64,000 nt of DNA from Hymenobacter negativus (GCF_017571495.1 NZ_JAGETZ010000001.1:434001-498000), one strand, 5' to 3'. Counted from the stretch's first letter, positions 49,345-59,146 are shown. The notes: a model not told the origin generated them from the letters alone. Made by a program: numbers and translations.

Positions 49345-50430
49345 ATGACTAAAAATCTCACGCACTTACTTACGCATTTCCCGGATATTTTCACGGGGCT
49401 AGCCGTGCTGCTGGGCGGCCTGGCGGCCGGGCTGGTGGTGCGGTTTGTAATCTTTGGCGGGCTGCGGGCTTATGGCCGGCGCGAGGAGTCGACCCTGCCG
49501 CGCTCCATCATTCGGCACCTGGGCACGGCCAGTGCGTGGTTTTTGCCGGTGCTGGCTGTTTCGCTGCTGCTGCCGCTGGTGCCGCTGCCGCCCAAGCCCT
49601 TTGAGGTGCTGCGCCGCTTCGTGGAGTTCGTGCTGATTCTCTCCTTTGCCTGGGGGCTTATCAAAACGCTGGATGTGTTGCAGGACCTGGTGCAGCTGCG
49701 CTACCAGGTAGGCTCGCCCGACAACCTGCGGGCGCGCAAGCTGCTCACGCAGCTCCAGTTTCTGAAGAAGCTGGCAGCTTCGCTCATCGGCTTTGTGGCC
49801 GTAGGGCTGGTTCTGATGAGCTTTGAAACGGTGCGGCGGCTGGGCACGGGGCTACTAACTTCGGCCGGCATTGCCAGCGTGATTGTGGGCTTTGCGGCGC
49901 AGCGCTCCATCAGCAACCTGCTGGCGGGGTTCCAGATTGCCTTCACTCAACCCATTCGGATTGACGACGTGCTGGTAGTGGAAGGCGAGTGGGGCCGCGT
50001 AGAGGAAATTACCTTCACCTACGTGGTGCTCAGCATCTGGGACGAGCGCCGGCTGGTGCTGCCGCTCAACTACTTCATCGAAAAGCCCTTCCAGAACTGG
50101 ACGCGCACCAGCGCCCGCCTCACCGGCGCCGTCTTCTTCCAAACCGACTACACCGTGCCCATCGAGGCCCTGCGCACGGAGCTGCGCCGCCTGCTGGAAG
50201 CCAGCCCACTCTGGGACCAGCGCGTGTGCGTGCTCCAAGTCACCGACTCGAAGGAGCGCACCCTGGAACTGCGCGCGCTGGTGAGCGCCGCCAATGCCAG
50301 CGCCCTTTGGGACCTGCGCTGCCTGGTGCGCGAGGGGCTGGTGGTGTTTCTGCAGCGGGAGTTTCCTGAGAGCCTGCCGCGCACGCGGGCCGAGGTGGCA
50401 GGCCCGCCGGTGGTTGGGGCGGCTATTTAG
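49345..50430 (+). CDS. Mechanosensitive ion channel, MscS family
   Basis: A 361-residue channel. ATG 49345 (MTKNLTHLLTHF) is chosen. About five hydrophobic helices precede the MscS domain, whose pore helix and beta-domain segments are SAGIASVIVGFAAQRSISNLLAGFQ and IRIDDVLVVEGEWGRVEEI, highly typical (GFAAQ...NLLAG). It gates under membrane tension to release solutes on hypo-osmotic shock. The C-terminal cytoplasmic domain is complete. Its stop overlaps the convergent GH92 gene by 8 bp. Confidence 0.93.
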   Translation: MTKNLTHLLTHFPDIFTGLAVLLGGLAAGLVVRFVIFGGLRAYGRREESTLPRSIIRHLGTASAWFLPVLAVSLLLPLVPLPPKPFEVLRRFVEFVLILSFAWGLIKTLDVLQDLVQLRYQVGSPDNLRARKLLTQLQFLKKLAASLIGFVAVGLVLMSFETVRRLGTGLLTSAGIASVIVGFAAQRSISNLLAGFQIAFTQPIRIDDVLVVEGEWGRVEEITFTYVVLSIWDERRLVLPLNYFIEKPFQNWTRTSARLTGAVFFQTDYTVPIEALRTELRRLLEASPLWDQRVCVLQVTDSKERTLELRALVSAANASALWDLRCLVREGLVVFLQREFPESLPRTRAEVAGPPVVGAAI

Positions 50431-52708
50431 CTGCGGGGCTTGAGGCGGAAAAAGGGGCGTCGGCCGCGGCGGTGCCGCGGGTGGTAGCCGGCGCGGGCAC
50501 CATGTCGAAATCCAGCGTGGCGCCTTGCTGCAAGGCCGCGTGGCTGAGCCAGTTGTGGCCATAGGGTTGGCCATTCATGTTCAACTGGCCGATGTAGCGG
50601 TTGGCGGGGCTGTTGGCGGGGGCGTTCAGCACTACATCGTGGCCGTTTTCGAGGTGCAGGGTAGCTTTGGCAAAGAGCGGAGCCCCGAGCACGTACTGGT
50701 CCGAAGCGGGGCACACCGGATAAAAGCCCAGGGCCGAAAACACGTACCAGGCCGAGGTCTGGCCGTTGTCTTCGTCGCCGCAGTAGCCGTCGGGCGTGGG
50801 GCGGTAGAGGCGATTCATGGTTTCGCGGGCCCAATACTGGGCTTTCCAGGGCTGGGCGGCGTAGTTGTAGAGGTAGATGATGTGCTGGGCCGGCTGGTTG
50901 CCGTGGGCGTACTGCCCCATGTGGGCAATCTGCATCTCCCGGATTTCGTGGATTACCTCGCCGTAATAGGCCTCGTCGAAGGTAGGCGGCAGGGTGAACA
51001 CCGAATCCAGGGTGGCCAGAAAAGGCCGGGGGCCGCCCATCAGGTTCATCAGGCCCTGTACGTCGTGAAACACCGACCAGGTGTAGTGCCAGCTGTTGCC
51101 TTCGGTGAAGGCATCGCCCCATTTGAAGGGATTGAATGGGGTTTGGAAGGTGCCGTTCTGGTTGCGGCCGCGCATCAGGCCGGTTTGTTTGTCGAATAAT
51201 TTGCGGTAGTTCTGGCTACGCTGGGTGTAGAGGGCAATTTCCTTCTTAGGCCGTTTCAGGGCCGTGGCCAACTGCGCGATTGCGAAATCGTCGTAGGCGT
51301 ATTCGAGGGTGCGGGCAGCACTTTCGTTGATTTTTACGTCGTAGGGCACATAGCCCAGCTTGTTGTAGTAGCTCACGCCGGCGCGGCCCACGGCCTCGAG
51401 CGGGCCGGCATTGTTGGCCCCGTGCGTGAGGGCCTGGTAGAGGGTATTGATGTCGTAGCCGCGCCCGCCTTTGAGGTAGGCCTCGGCCACCACGGAGGCC
51501 GAATTATTGCCCACCATGATGTTGCGGTAGCCCGGACTGCCCCACTCCGGCAGCCAGCCGCCTTCGCGGTAGGCATTGGCCAGGCCGGCCTGGATTTCGG
51601 CATTCACCGATGGGTAGAGCAGGTTCAGCAGCGGAAACAAGGCCCGAAAGGTGTCCCAAAACCCGGTGTCGGTGTACAGAAAGCCGGGTTGCACCTGCCC
51701 GTTGTAGGGGCTGTAGTGCACGGCCTGTCCGGCCGCGTCGAGCTCATAAAACTTGCGCGGAAACAGCAGCGAGCGGTACAGGCAGGAATAAAACGTGCGC
51801 TGCTGCTCCTCGGTGCCGCCCCCGATTTCGACCCGGCCCAGGGCCTTGTTCCAAGCATCGCGGCCCTTCTGCTTCACGGTTTCAAAGTCATCGGCCCCAA
51901 TTTCCTGAAGGTTGCGCTCGGCCTGCTCCGGGCTGATGAACGAGGAGGCCACCCGGGCCTGCACCTGCTCGCCCCGACCGGTGCGGAAGCTGACCACGGC
52001 GCCCGCGTGGTCGGCCGTGAGCTCGGTACCGGTGGCCGTGAGGGTTTTGTCGTTGAACAGGTGCGTGGCCGTGAACGGGTGGTCGAACTCCACGACGAAG
52101 TAGTTTTTGAAGTTGGCGGGCACGCCGCCGCGGTTCCGAGTGGTGTAGCCGATGATGCGGTTTTGGGCCGGCAGCAGCTTCACGTAGGAGCCTTTGTCGA
52201 GGGCATCGAGCAGCACGTAGGCGCTGTCGGTACGCGGGAAAGTGAAGCGGAACCGGACGGCGCGCTCGGTGGGCGCCATCTCAGTCACGATGTCGTAATC
52301 GGCCAGGTACACGCTGTAATAGTAGGGCCGGGCGGTTTCGGCCTTATGCGAAAACCAGCTGGCCCGCTCATCCTCCCCCACCTTGATTTTGCCGGTGCCG
52401 GGCATGAGCACAAACTGCCCGTAGTCGTTCATCCAGGGCGAGGGCTGGTGCGTCTGCTTGAAACCCCGGATTTTATCGGCTCCGTACTGGTAGGCCCAGC
52501 CGTTGCCCATTTTGCCGGTTTGGGGCATCCAGCAGTTCATGCCCCAGGGCCGCGAAATGGCGGGGTACGTATTACCGTTCGAGAGGTCGGGCTTGGAATC
52601 GGTGCCCATCAGCGGGTTCACCAGGTCGGCGGGCGCCGGGGCTTGCGCCACCGATTGGGTGGTGCCGAGCAATGAAAGCAGCAGAACCAGTAGTAACCGG
52701 AAGGACAT
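50423..52708 (-). CDS. GH92 alpha-mannosidase
   Basis: A 761-residue secreted enzyme. ATG 52708 (MSFRLLLVLLL) gives a signal peptide ending near SVAQ; the upstream ATG at 52735 is less good. The GH92 N-terminal domain opens with VNPLMGTDSKPDLSNGNTYP and GMNCWMPQTG, and the catalytic (alpha/alpha)6 domain has TFHSCLYR-type (TFYSCLYRSLLFP), DTGFWDTFRALFPL and YCGDEDNGQTSAWYVFSALG with the conserved Glu and Asp residues. GH92 enzymes are Ca2+-dependent exo-alpha-mannosidases, mostly alpha-1,2, acting on high-mannose N-glycans. The GH63-like glucosidase gene ends 95 bp upstream on the same strand. A TACTTTTG promoter box lies 25 bp upstream. Confidence 0.93.
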   Translation of the reverse strand: MSFRLLLVLLLSLLGTTQSVAQAPAPADLVNPLMGTDSKPDLSNGNTYPAISRPWGMNCWMPQTGKMGNGWAYQYGADKIRGFKQTHQPSPWMNDYGQFVLMPGTGKIKVGEDERASWFSHKAETARPYYYSVYLADYDIVTEMAPTERAVRFRFTFPRTDSAYVLLDALDKGSYVKLLPAQNRIIGYTTRNRGGVPANFKNYFVVEFDHPFTATHLFNDKTLTATGTELTADHAGAVVSFRTGRGEQVQARVASSFISPEQAERNLQEIGADDFETVKQKGRDAWNKALGRVEIGGGTEEQQRTFYSCLYRSLLFPRKFYELDAAGQAVHYSPYNGQVQPGFLYTDTGFWDTFRALFPLLNLLYPSVNAEIQAGLANAYREGGWLPEWGSPGYRNIMVGNNSASVVAEAYLKGGRGYDINTLYQALTHGANNAGPLEAVGRAGVSYYNKLGYVPYDVKINESAARTLEYAYDDFAIAQLATALKRPKKEIALYTQRSQNYRKLFDKQTGLMRGRNQNGTFQTPFNPFKWGDAFTEGNSWHYTWSVFHDVQGLMNLMGGPRPFLATLDSVFTLPPTFDEAYYGEVIHEIREMQIAHMGQYAHGNQPAQHIIYLYNYAAQPWKAQYWARETMNRLYRPTPDGYCGDEDNGQTSAWYVFSALGFYPVCPASDQYVLGAPLFAKATLHLENGHDVVLNAPANSPANRYIGQLNMNGQPYGHNWLSHAALQQGATLDFDMVPAPATTRGTAAADAPFSASSPAAK

Positions 52709-52732
52709 GGCGGGCGGGTTGGAGGAGCTGGG

Positions 52733-52740
52733 CAAAAGTA
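52733..52740 (-). promoter_or_regulatory. Putative -7 box of the GH92 promoter
   Basis: On the minus strand TACTTTTG is an exact TAnnTTTG match, 25 bp before the ATG at 52708; a TTT (not TTG) occurs at the -33 distance. Confidence 0.45.
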
Positions 52741-52802
52741 AGGGAATCAGAAAAGCCGAAAAGCAGTACGGTCATGCCGGCCTTTCTGGGCTCTTGCCTG
52801 CC

Positions 52803-55421
52803 CTACACCTTCTTCAGCAGCCGCACAACCAGGCCGGTCCAGCCGGTTTGGTGGCTGGCGCCGAGGCCGTGGCCATCGTCGCCGTGGAAGTACTCGTGGA
52901 AGAGCAGGTTGTCTTTGAAGTGCGGGTCGGTCTGGAGCTTTTCGATGGGGCCAAAGGCGGGGCGGCGGCCGTTTTCGTCCTTGAGGAAGAGGCGGGACAG
53001 GCGGGCCGACAGGGCATCGGCAATCTGGGCGAGGGTGTGTAGGTTGCCGGAGCCGGTGGGGTATTCCACTACAAAGGAGTCGCCGTAGTAGGTGTGGAAG
53101 CGCTGGAGCGACTCGATGATGAGGTAGTTGACCGGGAACCAGACGGGGCCGCGCCAGTTGCTGTTGCCGCCAAACATGTCGGACTCGGCCTCGCCGGCCA
53201 CGTAGGCTACCGAGAAGCTGTCTTCGTCGGTGTGGTACTCGTAGGGATGCTCCAGGTGGTGGCGCGAGAGCGAGCGGATGCCGTATTCGGAGAGGAATTC
53301 GGTTTCGTCGAGCATACGGGCGAGCACGCTTTTGAGACGGCTGCGGCGCATGAGGCCCATGAGGTGGCGGGTGCTTTGGCCGGGCTCTTCCCAGCGGCTC
53401 ACCAGCTCGGCCAGGCGGGGGCGGCGCTGGAGCAGGGCCAGGGCGCGGGCCTCAAACTCGGGCACGGTTTTCAGCAGCTCATCGTCGATGACTTCGACGG
53501 CGAAGAGCGGGATGAGGCCCACCATGGAGCGGATGCGCAGGCGGGTGCGCGAGTCGTCGGGGGCATGCAGCACATCGTAATAAAATTGGTCCTCGTCATC
53601 CCAAAGGTTGAACTGGCCACCGCCGCCGCGGGTCATGGCGTCGGCAATGTAGAGGAAGTGCTCGAAGAACTTAACGGCCATTTCCTGGTAGTTGGGGTTG
53701 GTTTTGGCCAGCTCCAGGGCAATGCGCATGAGGTTGAGGGCGAACATGGCCATCCAGCTGGTGCCGTCGCTCTGCTCAATTTTGCCCCCGGTGGGCAGCG
53801 GCGACGAGCGGTCGAATACGCCGATGTTGTCCATGCCCAGAAAGCCGCCCTCGAAGATGTTGAGCTCGTCGCGGTCCTTGCGGTTCACCCACCAGGTGAA
53901 GGTCATGACCAGCTTCTGGAACACGGCTTCGAGGAAGGCGGTGTCGGGCTGGCCGTTGTTGCGCTTGCGGTCCATCTGGTACACGCGCCAAGTGGCCCAG
54001 GCATGCACCGGGGCGTTCACGTCCTCAAATTTCCACTCGTAGGCGGGCATCTGACCGTTGGGGTGCAGGTAGCCATCCTGGCAGAGCAGGCGGAGCTGCT
54101 GCTTAGCAAAATCCCCATCCACCATGGCCAGCGGCAGGCAGTGAAAGGCCAAATCCCAGGCCGCGTACCAGGGGTATTCCCACTTGTCGGGCATGGAAAT
54201 AATGTCGGCGTTGTGCAGGTGGCGCCAGGTAGAATTGCGGCCGATGAGGCGCTCTTTGGGCGGCGCCGGCCGGCCGGGGTCGCCGTCGAGCCACTGGCTG
54301 ACGTCGTAGTAATACCACTGCTTGCTCCAGAGCATGCCGGCGAAAGCCTGGCGCTGCACGTTGCGGGCGTCGGCGTCGGCCAGGTTCTCCTGAATGCAGT
54401 CGTAGAACTCGTCGGCCTCCTGCTTGCGCAAGGCAAAGAGCTGGTCGAAATCGGCAAACGGGGCTTCGTGAACGGGCTGACTGAGGCGCAGGCGAATTAC
54501 CTGGGCCTCGCCGGCGGGGACGGTGAGCGGGTAGCGGGCGGCGGCCTTGGTGCCGTGGCGGTGGGGGTTAACGGCCGTTGACTGACCGTTTACCACGTAA
54601 TCATTGATGCCGTCTTTGTAGTAGTGGCGGGCTTTGGGCTTGCGGCGGCGCAGGCGCGGGTTGCTTTCGTTGTTGCAGAAGAGCAGCTCGGCGGGCTGGT
54701 CGTAGTAGCACTGGTAGCGGCCCAGGTCACGGTGCTCGGCTTCGATGGCAGCGTTGCCCACGGCGCGCAGCTTGGGGCGGTGGTCGTCGTAGCCGGTTAT
54801 CCAGGTGTTGCGGAACCAGAGCTGGGGCAGCACCTGCACGGTAGCGGCTTCGGGGCCCCGGTTGTGCACGCTGATTTGGATGAGGATGTCGTCGGGGCCG
54901 GCTTTGGCGTATTCGATGAAGACGTCAAAATAGCGGTTTTCGTCGAAGACGCCGGTGTCGAGCAGCTCGTACTCGGACTCCTGGCGGGTGCGGGCGGCGT
55001 TGGTGGCGCGCAGGTCGTCGTAGGGGAAGGCGGCTTGCGGGTACTTATACAGCATCCGCATGTAGGAGTGCGTGGGGGTGCTGTCGAGGTAGTAGTACTG
55101 CTCCTTCACGTCTTCGCCGTGGTTTCCCTGGCCGTTGGTGAGGCCAAAGAGGCGCTCCTTGAGCTGGTTGTCCTGCCCGTTCCAGAGGCCCAGGCAAAAG
55201 CAAAGGCGCTGCTGGTCGTCGGAGAGGCCGGCGAGACCTTCTTCGCCCCAGCGGTAAGCGTTGGCGCGGGCCATGTCGTGGGTGATGTAGTTCCAGGCGT
55301 CGCCGTAGGGGCTGTAGTCTTCGCGCACGGTGCCCCATTGGCGCTCGGTGAGGTAGGGGCCGAATTTCTTCCAGGCGGTGGTCTTGGCGCTGGCTTCGGC
55401 CAGGCGTATTTGTTCTTGCAT
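52803..55421 (-). CDS. Glucosidase, GH63/MGH1-like
   Basis: An 872-residue cytoplasmic protein (no signal peptide). It matches the mannosylglycerate-hydrolase/GH63-like (alpha/alpha)6 group: [28 protein letters not shown] near the N-terminus, [21 protein letters not shown], the catalytic segment [23 protein letters not shown] (Asp in WDLAFH), and [20 protein letters not shown]. It likely hydrolyses glucosides; GH63 members include processing alpha-glucosidase I. Its position just before GH92 on the same strand suggests a joint role, but the lack of a signal peptide means they work in different compartments. ATG 55421 is convincing. Confidence 0.9.
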   Translation of the reverse strand: MQEQIRLAEASAKTTAWKKFGPYLTERQWGTVREDYSPYGDAWNYITHDMARANAYRWGEEGLAGLSDDQQRLCFCLGLWNGQDNQLKERLFGLTNGQGNHGEDVKEQYYYLDSTPTHSYMRMLYKYPQAAFPYDDLRATNAARTRQESEYELLDTGVFDENRYFDVFIEYAKAGPDDILIQISVHNRGPEAATVQVLPQLWFRNTWITGYDDHRPKLRAVGNAAIEAEHRDLGRYQCYYDQPAELLFCNNESNPRLRRRKPKARHYYKDGINDYVVNGQSTAVNPHRHGTKAAARYPLTVPAGEAQVIRLRLSQPVHEAPFADFDQLFALRKQEADEFYDCIQENLADADARNVQRQAFAGMLWSKQWYYYDVSQWLDGDPGRPAPPKERLIGRNSTWRHLHNADIISMPDKWEYPWYAAWDLAFHCLPLAMVDGDFAKQQLRLLCQDGYLHPNGQMPAYEWKFEDVNAPVHAWATWRVYQMDRKRNNGQPDTAFLEAVFQKLVMTFTWWVNRKDRDELNIFEGGFLGMDNIGVFDRSSPLPTGGKIEQSDGTSWMAMFALNLMRIALELAKTNPNYQEMAVKFFEHFLYIADAMTRGGGGQFNLWDDEDQFYYDVLHAPDDSRTRLRIRSMVGLIPLFAVEVIDDELLKTVPEFEARALALLQRRPRLAELVSRWEEPGQSTRHLMGLMRRSRLKSVLARMLDETEFLSEYGIRSLSRHHLEHPYEYHTDEDSFSVAYVAGEAESDMFGGNSNWRGPVWFPVNYLIIESLQRFHTYYGDSFVVEYPTGSGNLHTLAQIADALSARLSRLFLKDENGRRPAFGPIEKLQTDPHFKDNLLFHEYFHGDDGHGLGASHQTGWTGLVVRLLKKV

Positions 55422-55751
55422 AAGGGCGGGTTCAGGCCGGCGCGCGGGGCGCGGCGGCGGGCATTAAGGGGAGCTTACGCAAGGATTAGCGCCAATGGCC
55501 GAGTGCCGGATATAATTGGCTTGGTGCGCGGAAGTTGATTTTTATATACTGGCGCTGTGGCGAGCCATATCCCCACCTTCGGCTTTCCTTGCCAAGAGCG
55601 GGAGGCCCCTTGCGACGAAAGCGCGGAAAGCGAGGGTCCGGCAAGGATTTGTATAGGCTAGCCGGCGTAATTTGGGTTCTCATCAGTAGTGCGGCAGTGG
55701 CCTGAATGGCTTCCTGTTTTGCACAGACTGGCCTACCTTCCCTCCCACCGC
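55422..55751. other. Intergenic stretch without a gene
   Basis: A ~330-bp gap between the divergent GH63-like gene and the PNPOx-like gene. It includes short CTTGC/GCAAGG repeats at about 55580-55650 but no hairpin with a T-run, and no ORF with coding character. It presumably holds the two divergent promoters. Confidence 0.5.
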
Positions 55752-56285
55752 ATGAAGCAATACACCGAAATAGACGACACCATCCGCAGCTTTATCGAGC
55801 AGCAGCACGTGTTCTTCGTAGGCACGGCGGCCCCCGATGGCCGCGTCAACGTTTCGCCCAAGGGCCTGGACTCGTTCCGGGTGCTCGATGGCAAGCGCGT
55901 GGCCTGGCTCAACCTCACGGGCAGCGGCAACGAGACGGCCGCCCACCTGCGCGAGCAAAATCGCATCACCATCATGTTTTGCGCCTTCGAGGGCAAGCCG
56001 AACATTCTACGGCTCTACGGCTCGGCCCGCGTTTTCCACCCACGCGATGTCGAGTGGGCGGAGTTCAGCCCCTTGTTCCCGCCGCTGCCCGGGGCCCGAC
56101 AGATTCTGGTGGTCGAGATTGACCTGGTCACGACTTCCTGCGGGATGGCCGTGCCCTTTATGGCCTACCAAGCCGAGCGCGAAGAGCTGAGCAACTCCCT
56201 GGAAAAGAAAGGCCCCGCCAAGGTGCAGGAGTATTGGGAGCAGCGCAACGCGCGGAGCCTGGACGGCAAGCCGACGGGGATTTAG
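55752..56285 (+). CDS. Pyridoxamine 5'-phosphate oxidase-like FMN-binding protein
   Basis: A 177-residue split-barrel protein. The FMN-binding segments are HVFFVGTAAPDGRVNVSPKGLDSFRVLDG (PNPOx-like core), TGSGNETAAHLREQNRITIMFCAF and LRLYGSARVF. ATG 55752 (MKQYTEIDD) gives the normal start. Family members reduce or bind flavin/F420/haem; the exact reaction is not indicated. It is monocistronic, convergent with the next gene. Confidence 0.85.
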   Translation: MKQYTEIDDTIRSFIEQQHVFFVGTAAPDGRVNVSPKGLDSFRVLDGKRVAWLNLTGSGNETAAHLREQNRITIMFCAFEGKPNILRLYGSARVFHPRDVEWAEFSPLFPPLPGARQILVVEIDLVTTSCGMAVPFMAYQAEREELSNSLEKKGPAKVQEYWEQRNARSLDGKPTGI

Positions 56286-56333
56286 GGCCCGGGTGCAGGG
56301 CGTGGCACCGCAGAAGCGGTAGCGGCGGCGGAG

Positions 56334-56804
56334 CTACCGCACTACCCAGGTGAAGCTGATGCCCTTGACGTCGTCGGTGGCCAGGTCGAGGCCGCGGCTT
56401 TTGCTGGGGTTGGTTTCGGGTAGCGGGTACGGGGTGGTACTGCCGTTGGCGGCCAGCACCAGCAGGTTTTTGTAGGGCACGAAAACGTAGAGGCGGTCGC
56501 CGGGCCGGGCTTCGGGCAGCCAGGCCGTGAGGTCGACCTGCGGACGGCGGACGGTGCGCGTGGGCGTGAGGGGGCGGGTGCCGCGCAGCAACGTCAGCTC
56601 GACGCCGGTGCATTGGTAGCGGGTGCCGGAGCAGGCCGAGCTGGGGCTGATGCGCAGCGTGGCGTGCGGGGCCAGGGGGGCGCCGGTGGCGGGCACTTCC
56701 TCGTTGTTGCGCAGCACTTGGAGGGTGGGCGGCGGGCAATTGGTTTGGGCCAGGGCCGCGCCGCTGGGGGCTGATAGCAGAACGAGTACAGAGAGCAGGC
56801 GCAT
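56334..56804 (-). CDS. Secreted small protein, unknown
   Basis: A 156-residue protein with a signal peptide (MRLLSVLVLLSAPSGAALAQ). The mature part is predicted beta-sandwich (TLRISPSSACSGTRYQCTG, DRLYVFVPYKNLLVL, KGISFTWVVR) with two Cys pairs. No family is recognised. It starts immediately (0 bp gap) after the stop of the thioredoxin-like gene, so they form an operon and translation may be coupled. The Cys pairs could be a substrate for the neighbouring thioredoxin-like protein. Confidence 0.65.
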   Translation of the reverse strand: MRLLSVLVLLSAPSGAALAQTNCPPPTLQVLRNNEEVPATGAPLAPHATLRISPSSACSGTRYQCTGVELTLLRGTRPLTPTRTVRRPQVDLTAWLPEARPGDRLYVFVPYKNLLVLAANGSTTPYPLPETNPSKSRGLDLATDDVKGISFTWVVR

Positions 56805-57935
56805 TTACTTGATGAGTTTGGCCAGCGTGGTTTTGAGCTCCTCCCCTTTCAGGTTAGCGGCCAGAATTTTACCATCGGGGCCGATGAGGTAGTTTTGGGG
56901 GATGCTGCGCACGCCGTAGAGCTGGGCGGCCTGGTTCTGCCAGCCGCGCAGGTCCGATACCTGGGTCCAGGTTAGGTGGTCGTCGGTGATGGCTTTTAGC
57001 CATTTGGCGCGGCCTTTCCCGTCGTCGAGCGACACGCTGAGAATGTCGAAGTTGCGGCCCTTGTACTGGTTGTAAACTTTGGCAATAGCGGGGCTTTCCG
57101 TCCGGCAGGGGCCGCACCAGGAGGCCCAGAAATCGACCAGCACGTACTTGCCGCGGTAGCCGGCCAGCGAGACCGGCTTGCCCTCGGGCGTGTTTTGGGT
57201 GAAGCCGGGGGCGGGTGAGCCGATGGCCAGGTCCTTCAGCTTATCCACCATATCGCCGTAGTCGCGGCCCATGCGGCTGTTCTTCAGCTCGGGGCTGAGG
57301 GCATTGTAGAGCGGGCCGACCACGGCGTATTGCGGGGTTTCCAGCATCTTCATGCCGTATAGGGAATACAAGCTGACCCAGGAAGTGGGATTCTCGCGGA
57401 TGAAGCGCGCATAGACCTGGACGTACGCTTTGCCGATGGCATCGAAACTGGCCTGCATGCGGGCGGCAAAGGCGGAGTCTCGGCGCTGAACTTCGGTCGT
57501 CTTGCCCGCCTCGGCGCTGAAGGCCCGCGATTTTTCGATAACGGCCTGCATGGCGGCGCTCAGCTTCTGGTCGTCGGCGGTGAGGGGGCCACCCACGACC
57601 TTGGCCCGGCCTTCCAGCAGCGAGTCGGCGCTGGTGATGACCACCGGCGTGGGCTCCAGGTAGAAACGCAGGCGCTCTTTCGCGGCGAAGAGGTCTTTCG
57701 ACTGGCCGGTGCGGCGCAGGACGATAGTAGCCGGAAAGGGCCGGTCGGAGGTGCCTTTGAATTCGAACGCGCCGTTTTTCAGGACCACCGAATCGGGAGA
57801 GCCGGGGCCAAAGAGGAAGATGGTGGCGGGCGCGTTGAGGTTGCCAATCTTGCCGCTGACGGTGTAGCTGATGGGGGTTTGGGCCGGGGCCAGCAGCGGG
57901 GCGGCCAGCAGGAGAGCGAGTAGGGTCTTTTTCAT
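56805..57935 (-). CDS. TlpA-like thioredoxin-family protein with DUF4369-type N-terminal domain
   Basis: A 376-residue secreted protein. ATG 57935 (MKKTLLALLL) gives a signal peptide ending near APAQ. The N-terminal domain (about residues 20-130) is the DUF4369-like beta-sandwich (ISYTVSGKIGNLNAPATIFLF). The C-terminal ~140 residues are an AhpC/TSA-TlpA thioredoxin fold with the active-site WASWCGPC motif (VLVDFWASWCGPCRTE). It would be a periplasmic thiol-disulfide reductant for cytochrome maturation or oxidised proteins; this architecture is common in Bacteroidota. It is the first gene of a two-gene operon. Confidence 0.9.
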   Translation of the reverse strand: MKKTLLALLLAAPLLAPAQTPISYTVSGKIGNLNAPATIFLFGPGSPDSVVLKNGAFEFKGTSDRPFPATIVLRRTGQSKDLFAAKERLRFYLEPTPVVITSADSLLEGRAKVVGGPLTADDQKLSAAMQAVIEKSRAFSAEAGKTTEVQRRDSAFAARMQASFDAIGKAYVQVYARFIRENPTSWVSLYSLYGMKMLETPQYAVVGPLYNALSPELKNSRMGRDYGDMVDKLKDLAIGSPAPGFTQNTPEGKPVSLAGYRGKYVLVDFWASWCGPCRTESPAIAKVYNQYKGRNFDILSVSLDDGKGRAKWLKAITDDHLTWTQVSDLRGWQNQAAQLYGVRSIPQNYLIGPDGKILAANLKGEELKTTLAKLIK

Positions 57936-58010
57936 CGGCGGGGGTTGAAGGACGGGTGAGCGCGGCGGCAAGGTAGCTAACGGCGCAGCGGCGCGGCTGT
58001 TATGCGGAGG

Positions 58011-58260
58011 CCTTTGAGCTGGCGCGAGGTCTTTGGGCTGGCGCGAGGCCTATGCAGGAGTTGGCGAGGCCTGTGAGTGGGTTTGCGCGGTGTATGGACG
58101 GATTTGCAGGGCCTATGGGCGGGTTGGCGAGGACTAGGCGGCTGGTTGCGGGGGCATGGGCAGTTTCGCGGGGCTTAGGCGTGGGGTGGCGAGGTCTACG
58201 GGCGGATTTGCGGGGCCTTAGGGAAGATTTGCAAGGGCTAAACGGGCGGCCGCAGGCGGG
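58011..58260. repeat. Degenerate ~21-bp minisatellite, about 12 units
   Basis: Units of 19-23 bp follow each other without spacers from 58011 to 58260, e.g. CCTTTGAGCTGGCGCGAGGT, CTATGCAGGAGTTGGCGAGGC, CTATGGGCGGGTTGGCGAGGA and CTACGGGCGGATTTGCGGGG. The consensus is roughly CTATGGGCGGGTTGGCGAGG. The block lies between the thioredoxin-like gene and an unknown gene, and is open in one frame (58052-58270), but that ORF has no sign of being a protein. Confidence 0.8.
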
Positions 58261-58336
58261 TTGTTTATAGCGGTGCTTTCGCTATATTTAGCACGGCCGG
58301 GCTACAGTGGCCCAGCGACTAGCTATCAGTGGAATA

Positions 58337-59086
58337 ATGGCAACAACTACCGCAGACACGGCCCGGCTCTTTCGCTGCCGGCTCGAAGAACTAGGCCCGC
58401 TCGATGACATGGTGACGGCCATGTTTGAGACGGACAAAACTGATTTTGGCAAGGCCTCGCCCGATTACGCGGACGCGGACTTCCTCACAGGTTGGAACGC
58501 CCGCAAGGCGGCCTTTGCCAAACTGGTGCCCACGGGCGCCCGCCGGGCCACGGCCAAGGAGGTGACCAAGACGATGACGCAGGTAGCCAAAAGCCTGCGC
58601 GACCCGCTGAACTGGCTGAACATCCGGCTGAACCGGGCCGGCAAAAAGGACGGCCTCACGGTCGGCGTCGATGATTTTGGGCTGGGCAAGGTGCGCAACG
58701 AAATCTCGACCCAGGACATGGAAGGCCTCGACGGGGCCCTGGGCTACCTGCTCGGCCTGCTGGCGGTGCCCGCCAACCAGCAGGCCCTCACGACCCAGGG
58801 CCACACCCCAGCCGATACGAAAGCGTTTGCCGATGCGCAACAGCAGCTCAAGGCCTTCAACACCGCCCAAAACAGCAGCCTCAACGCCACGCTCGAATTC
58901 ACGGACGAGAACACGAAGGCGGGTAATGCGCTCTGGGAATACATCGCGGACGTGCTGGGCACGGGCATGCTGATGTATAAGGAAACGAATCCGAAAAAGG
59001 CCAAAACCTACTCGCTGGGCACGCTGATGAAGCGGATTCGGAAGGAGTACGGCGGCGCGGGCGAGGTGAAGCCGACGCTTCCGTAG
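58337..59086 (+). CDS. Conserved-looking protein of unknown function
   Basis: A 249-residue soluble protein. ATG 58337 (MATTTADTAR) is preferred to ATG 58307 upstream. It is helical and charged, with no signal peptide, transmembrane segment or catalytic motif I can name. Codon use and composition look like normal genes of this organism. It is monocistronic, flanked by a minisatellite upstream and a strong terminator and A+T-rich CBASS genes downstream. A homologue search would be needed to name it. Confidence 0.6.
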   Translation: MATTTADTARLFRCRLEELGPLDDMVTAMFETDKTDFGKASPDYADADFLTGWNARKAAFAKLVPTGARRATAKEVTKTMTQVAKSLRDPLNWLNIRLNRAGKKDGLTVGVDDFGLGKVRNEISTQDMEGLDGALGYLLGLLAVPANQQALTTQGHTPADTKAFADAQQQLKAFNTAQNSSLNATLEFTDENTKAGNALWEYIADVLGTGMLMYKETNPKKAKTYSLGTLMKRIRKEYGGAGEVKPTLP

Positions 59087-59109
59087 GGTTTTTAGAGGGG
59101 TGGAAACGG

Positions 59110-59146
59110 AACGGCCCCGCTGCGGATGTGCAGCGGGGCCGTTTTG
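59110..59146. terminator. Terminator after the unknown gene
   Basis: Perfect 13-bp arms (59110-59122 and 59131-59143), 8-base loop, followed by TT(G) on the plus strand and preceded by A-rich DNA. It is 24 bp after the stop of the 58337-59086 gene and marks the border of the A+T-rich CBASS region. Confidence 0.85.

Noticed and set aside
51422..52675. Plus-strand 417-residue frame inside the GH92 gene
   Set aside because: Antisense shadow; the GH92 protein on the minus strand is well supported.
53094..54581. Plus-strand 495-residue frame inside the GH63-like gene
   Set aside because: Antisense shadow of a long gene, rich in Val, Gly, Ala, His and Glu; no recognisable motif.
58011..58260. CRISPR array
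   Set aside because: The units are contiguous, variable and without spacers, and no cas genes are near.
58052..58270. 72-residue ORF over the minisatellite
   Set aside because: It is simply the translation of the degenerate 21-bp repeats (GFAGPMGGLAR-like pattern); no other support.
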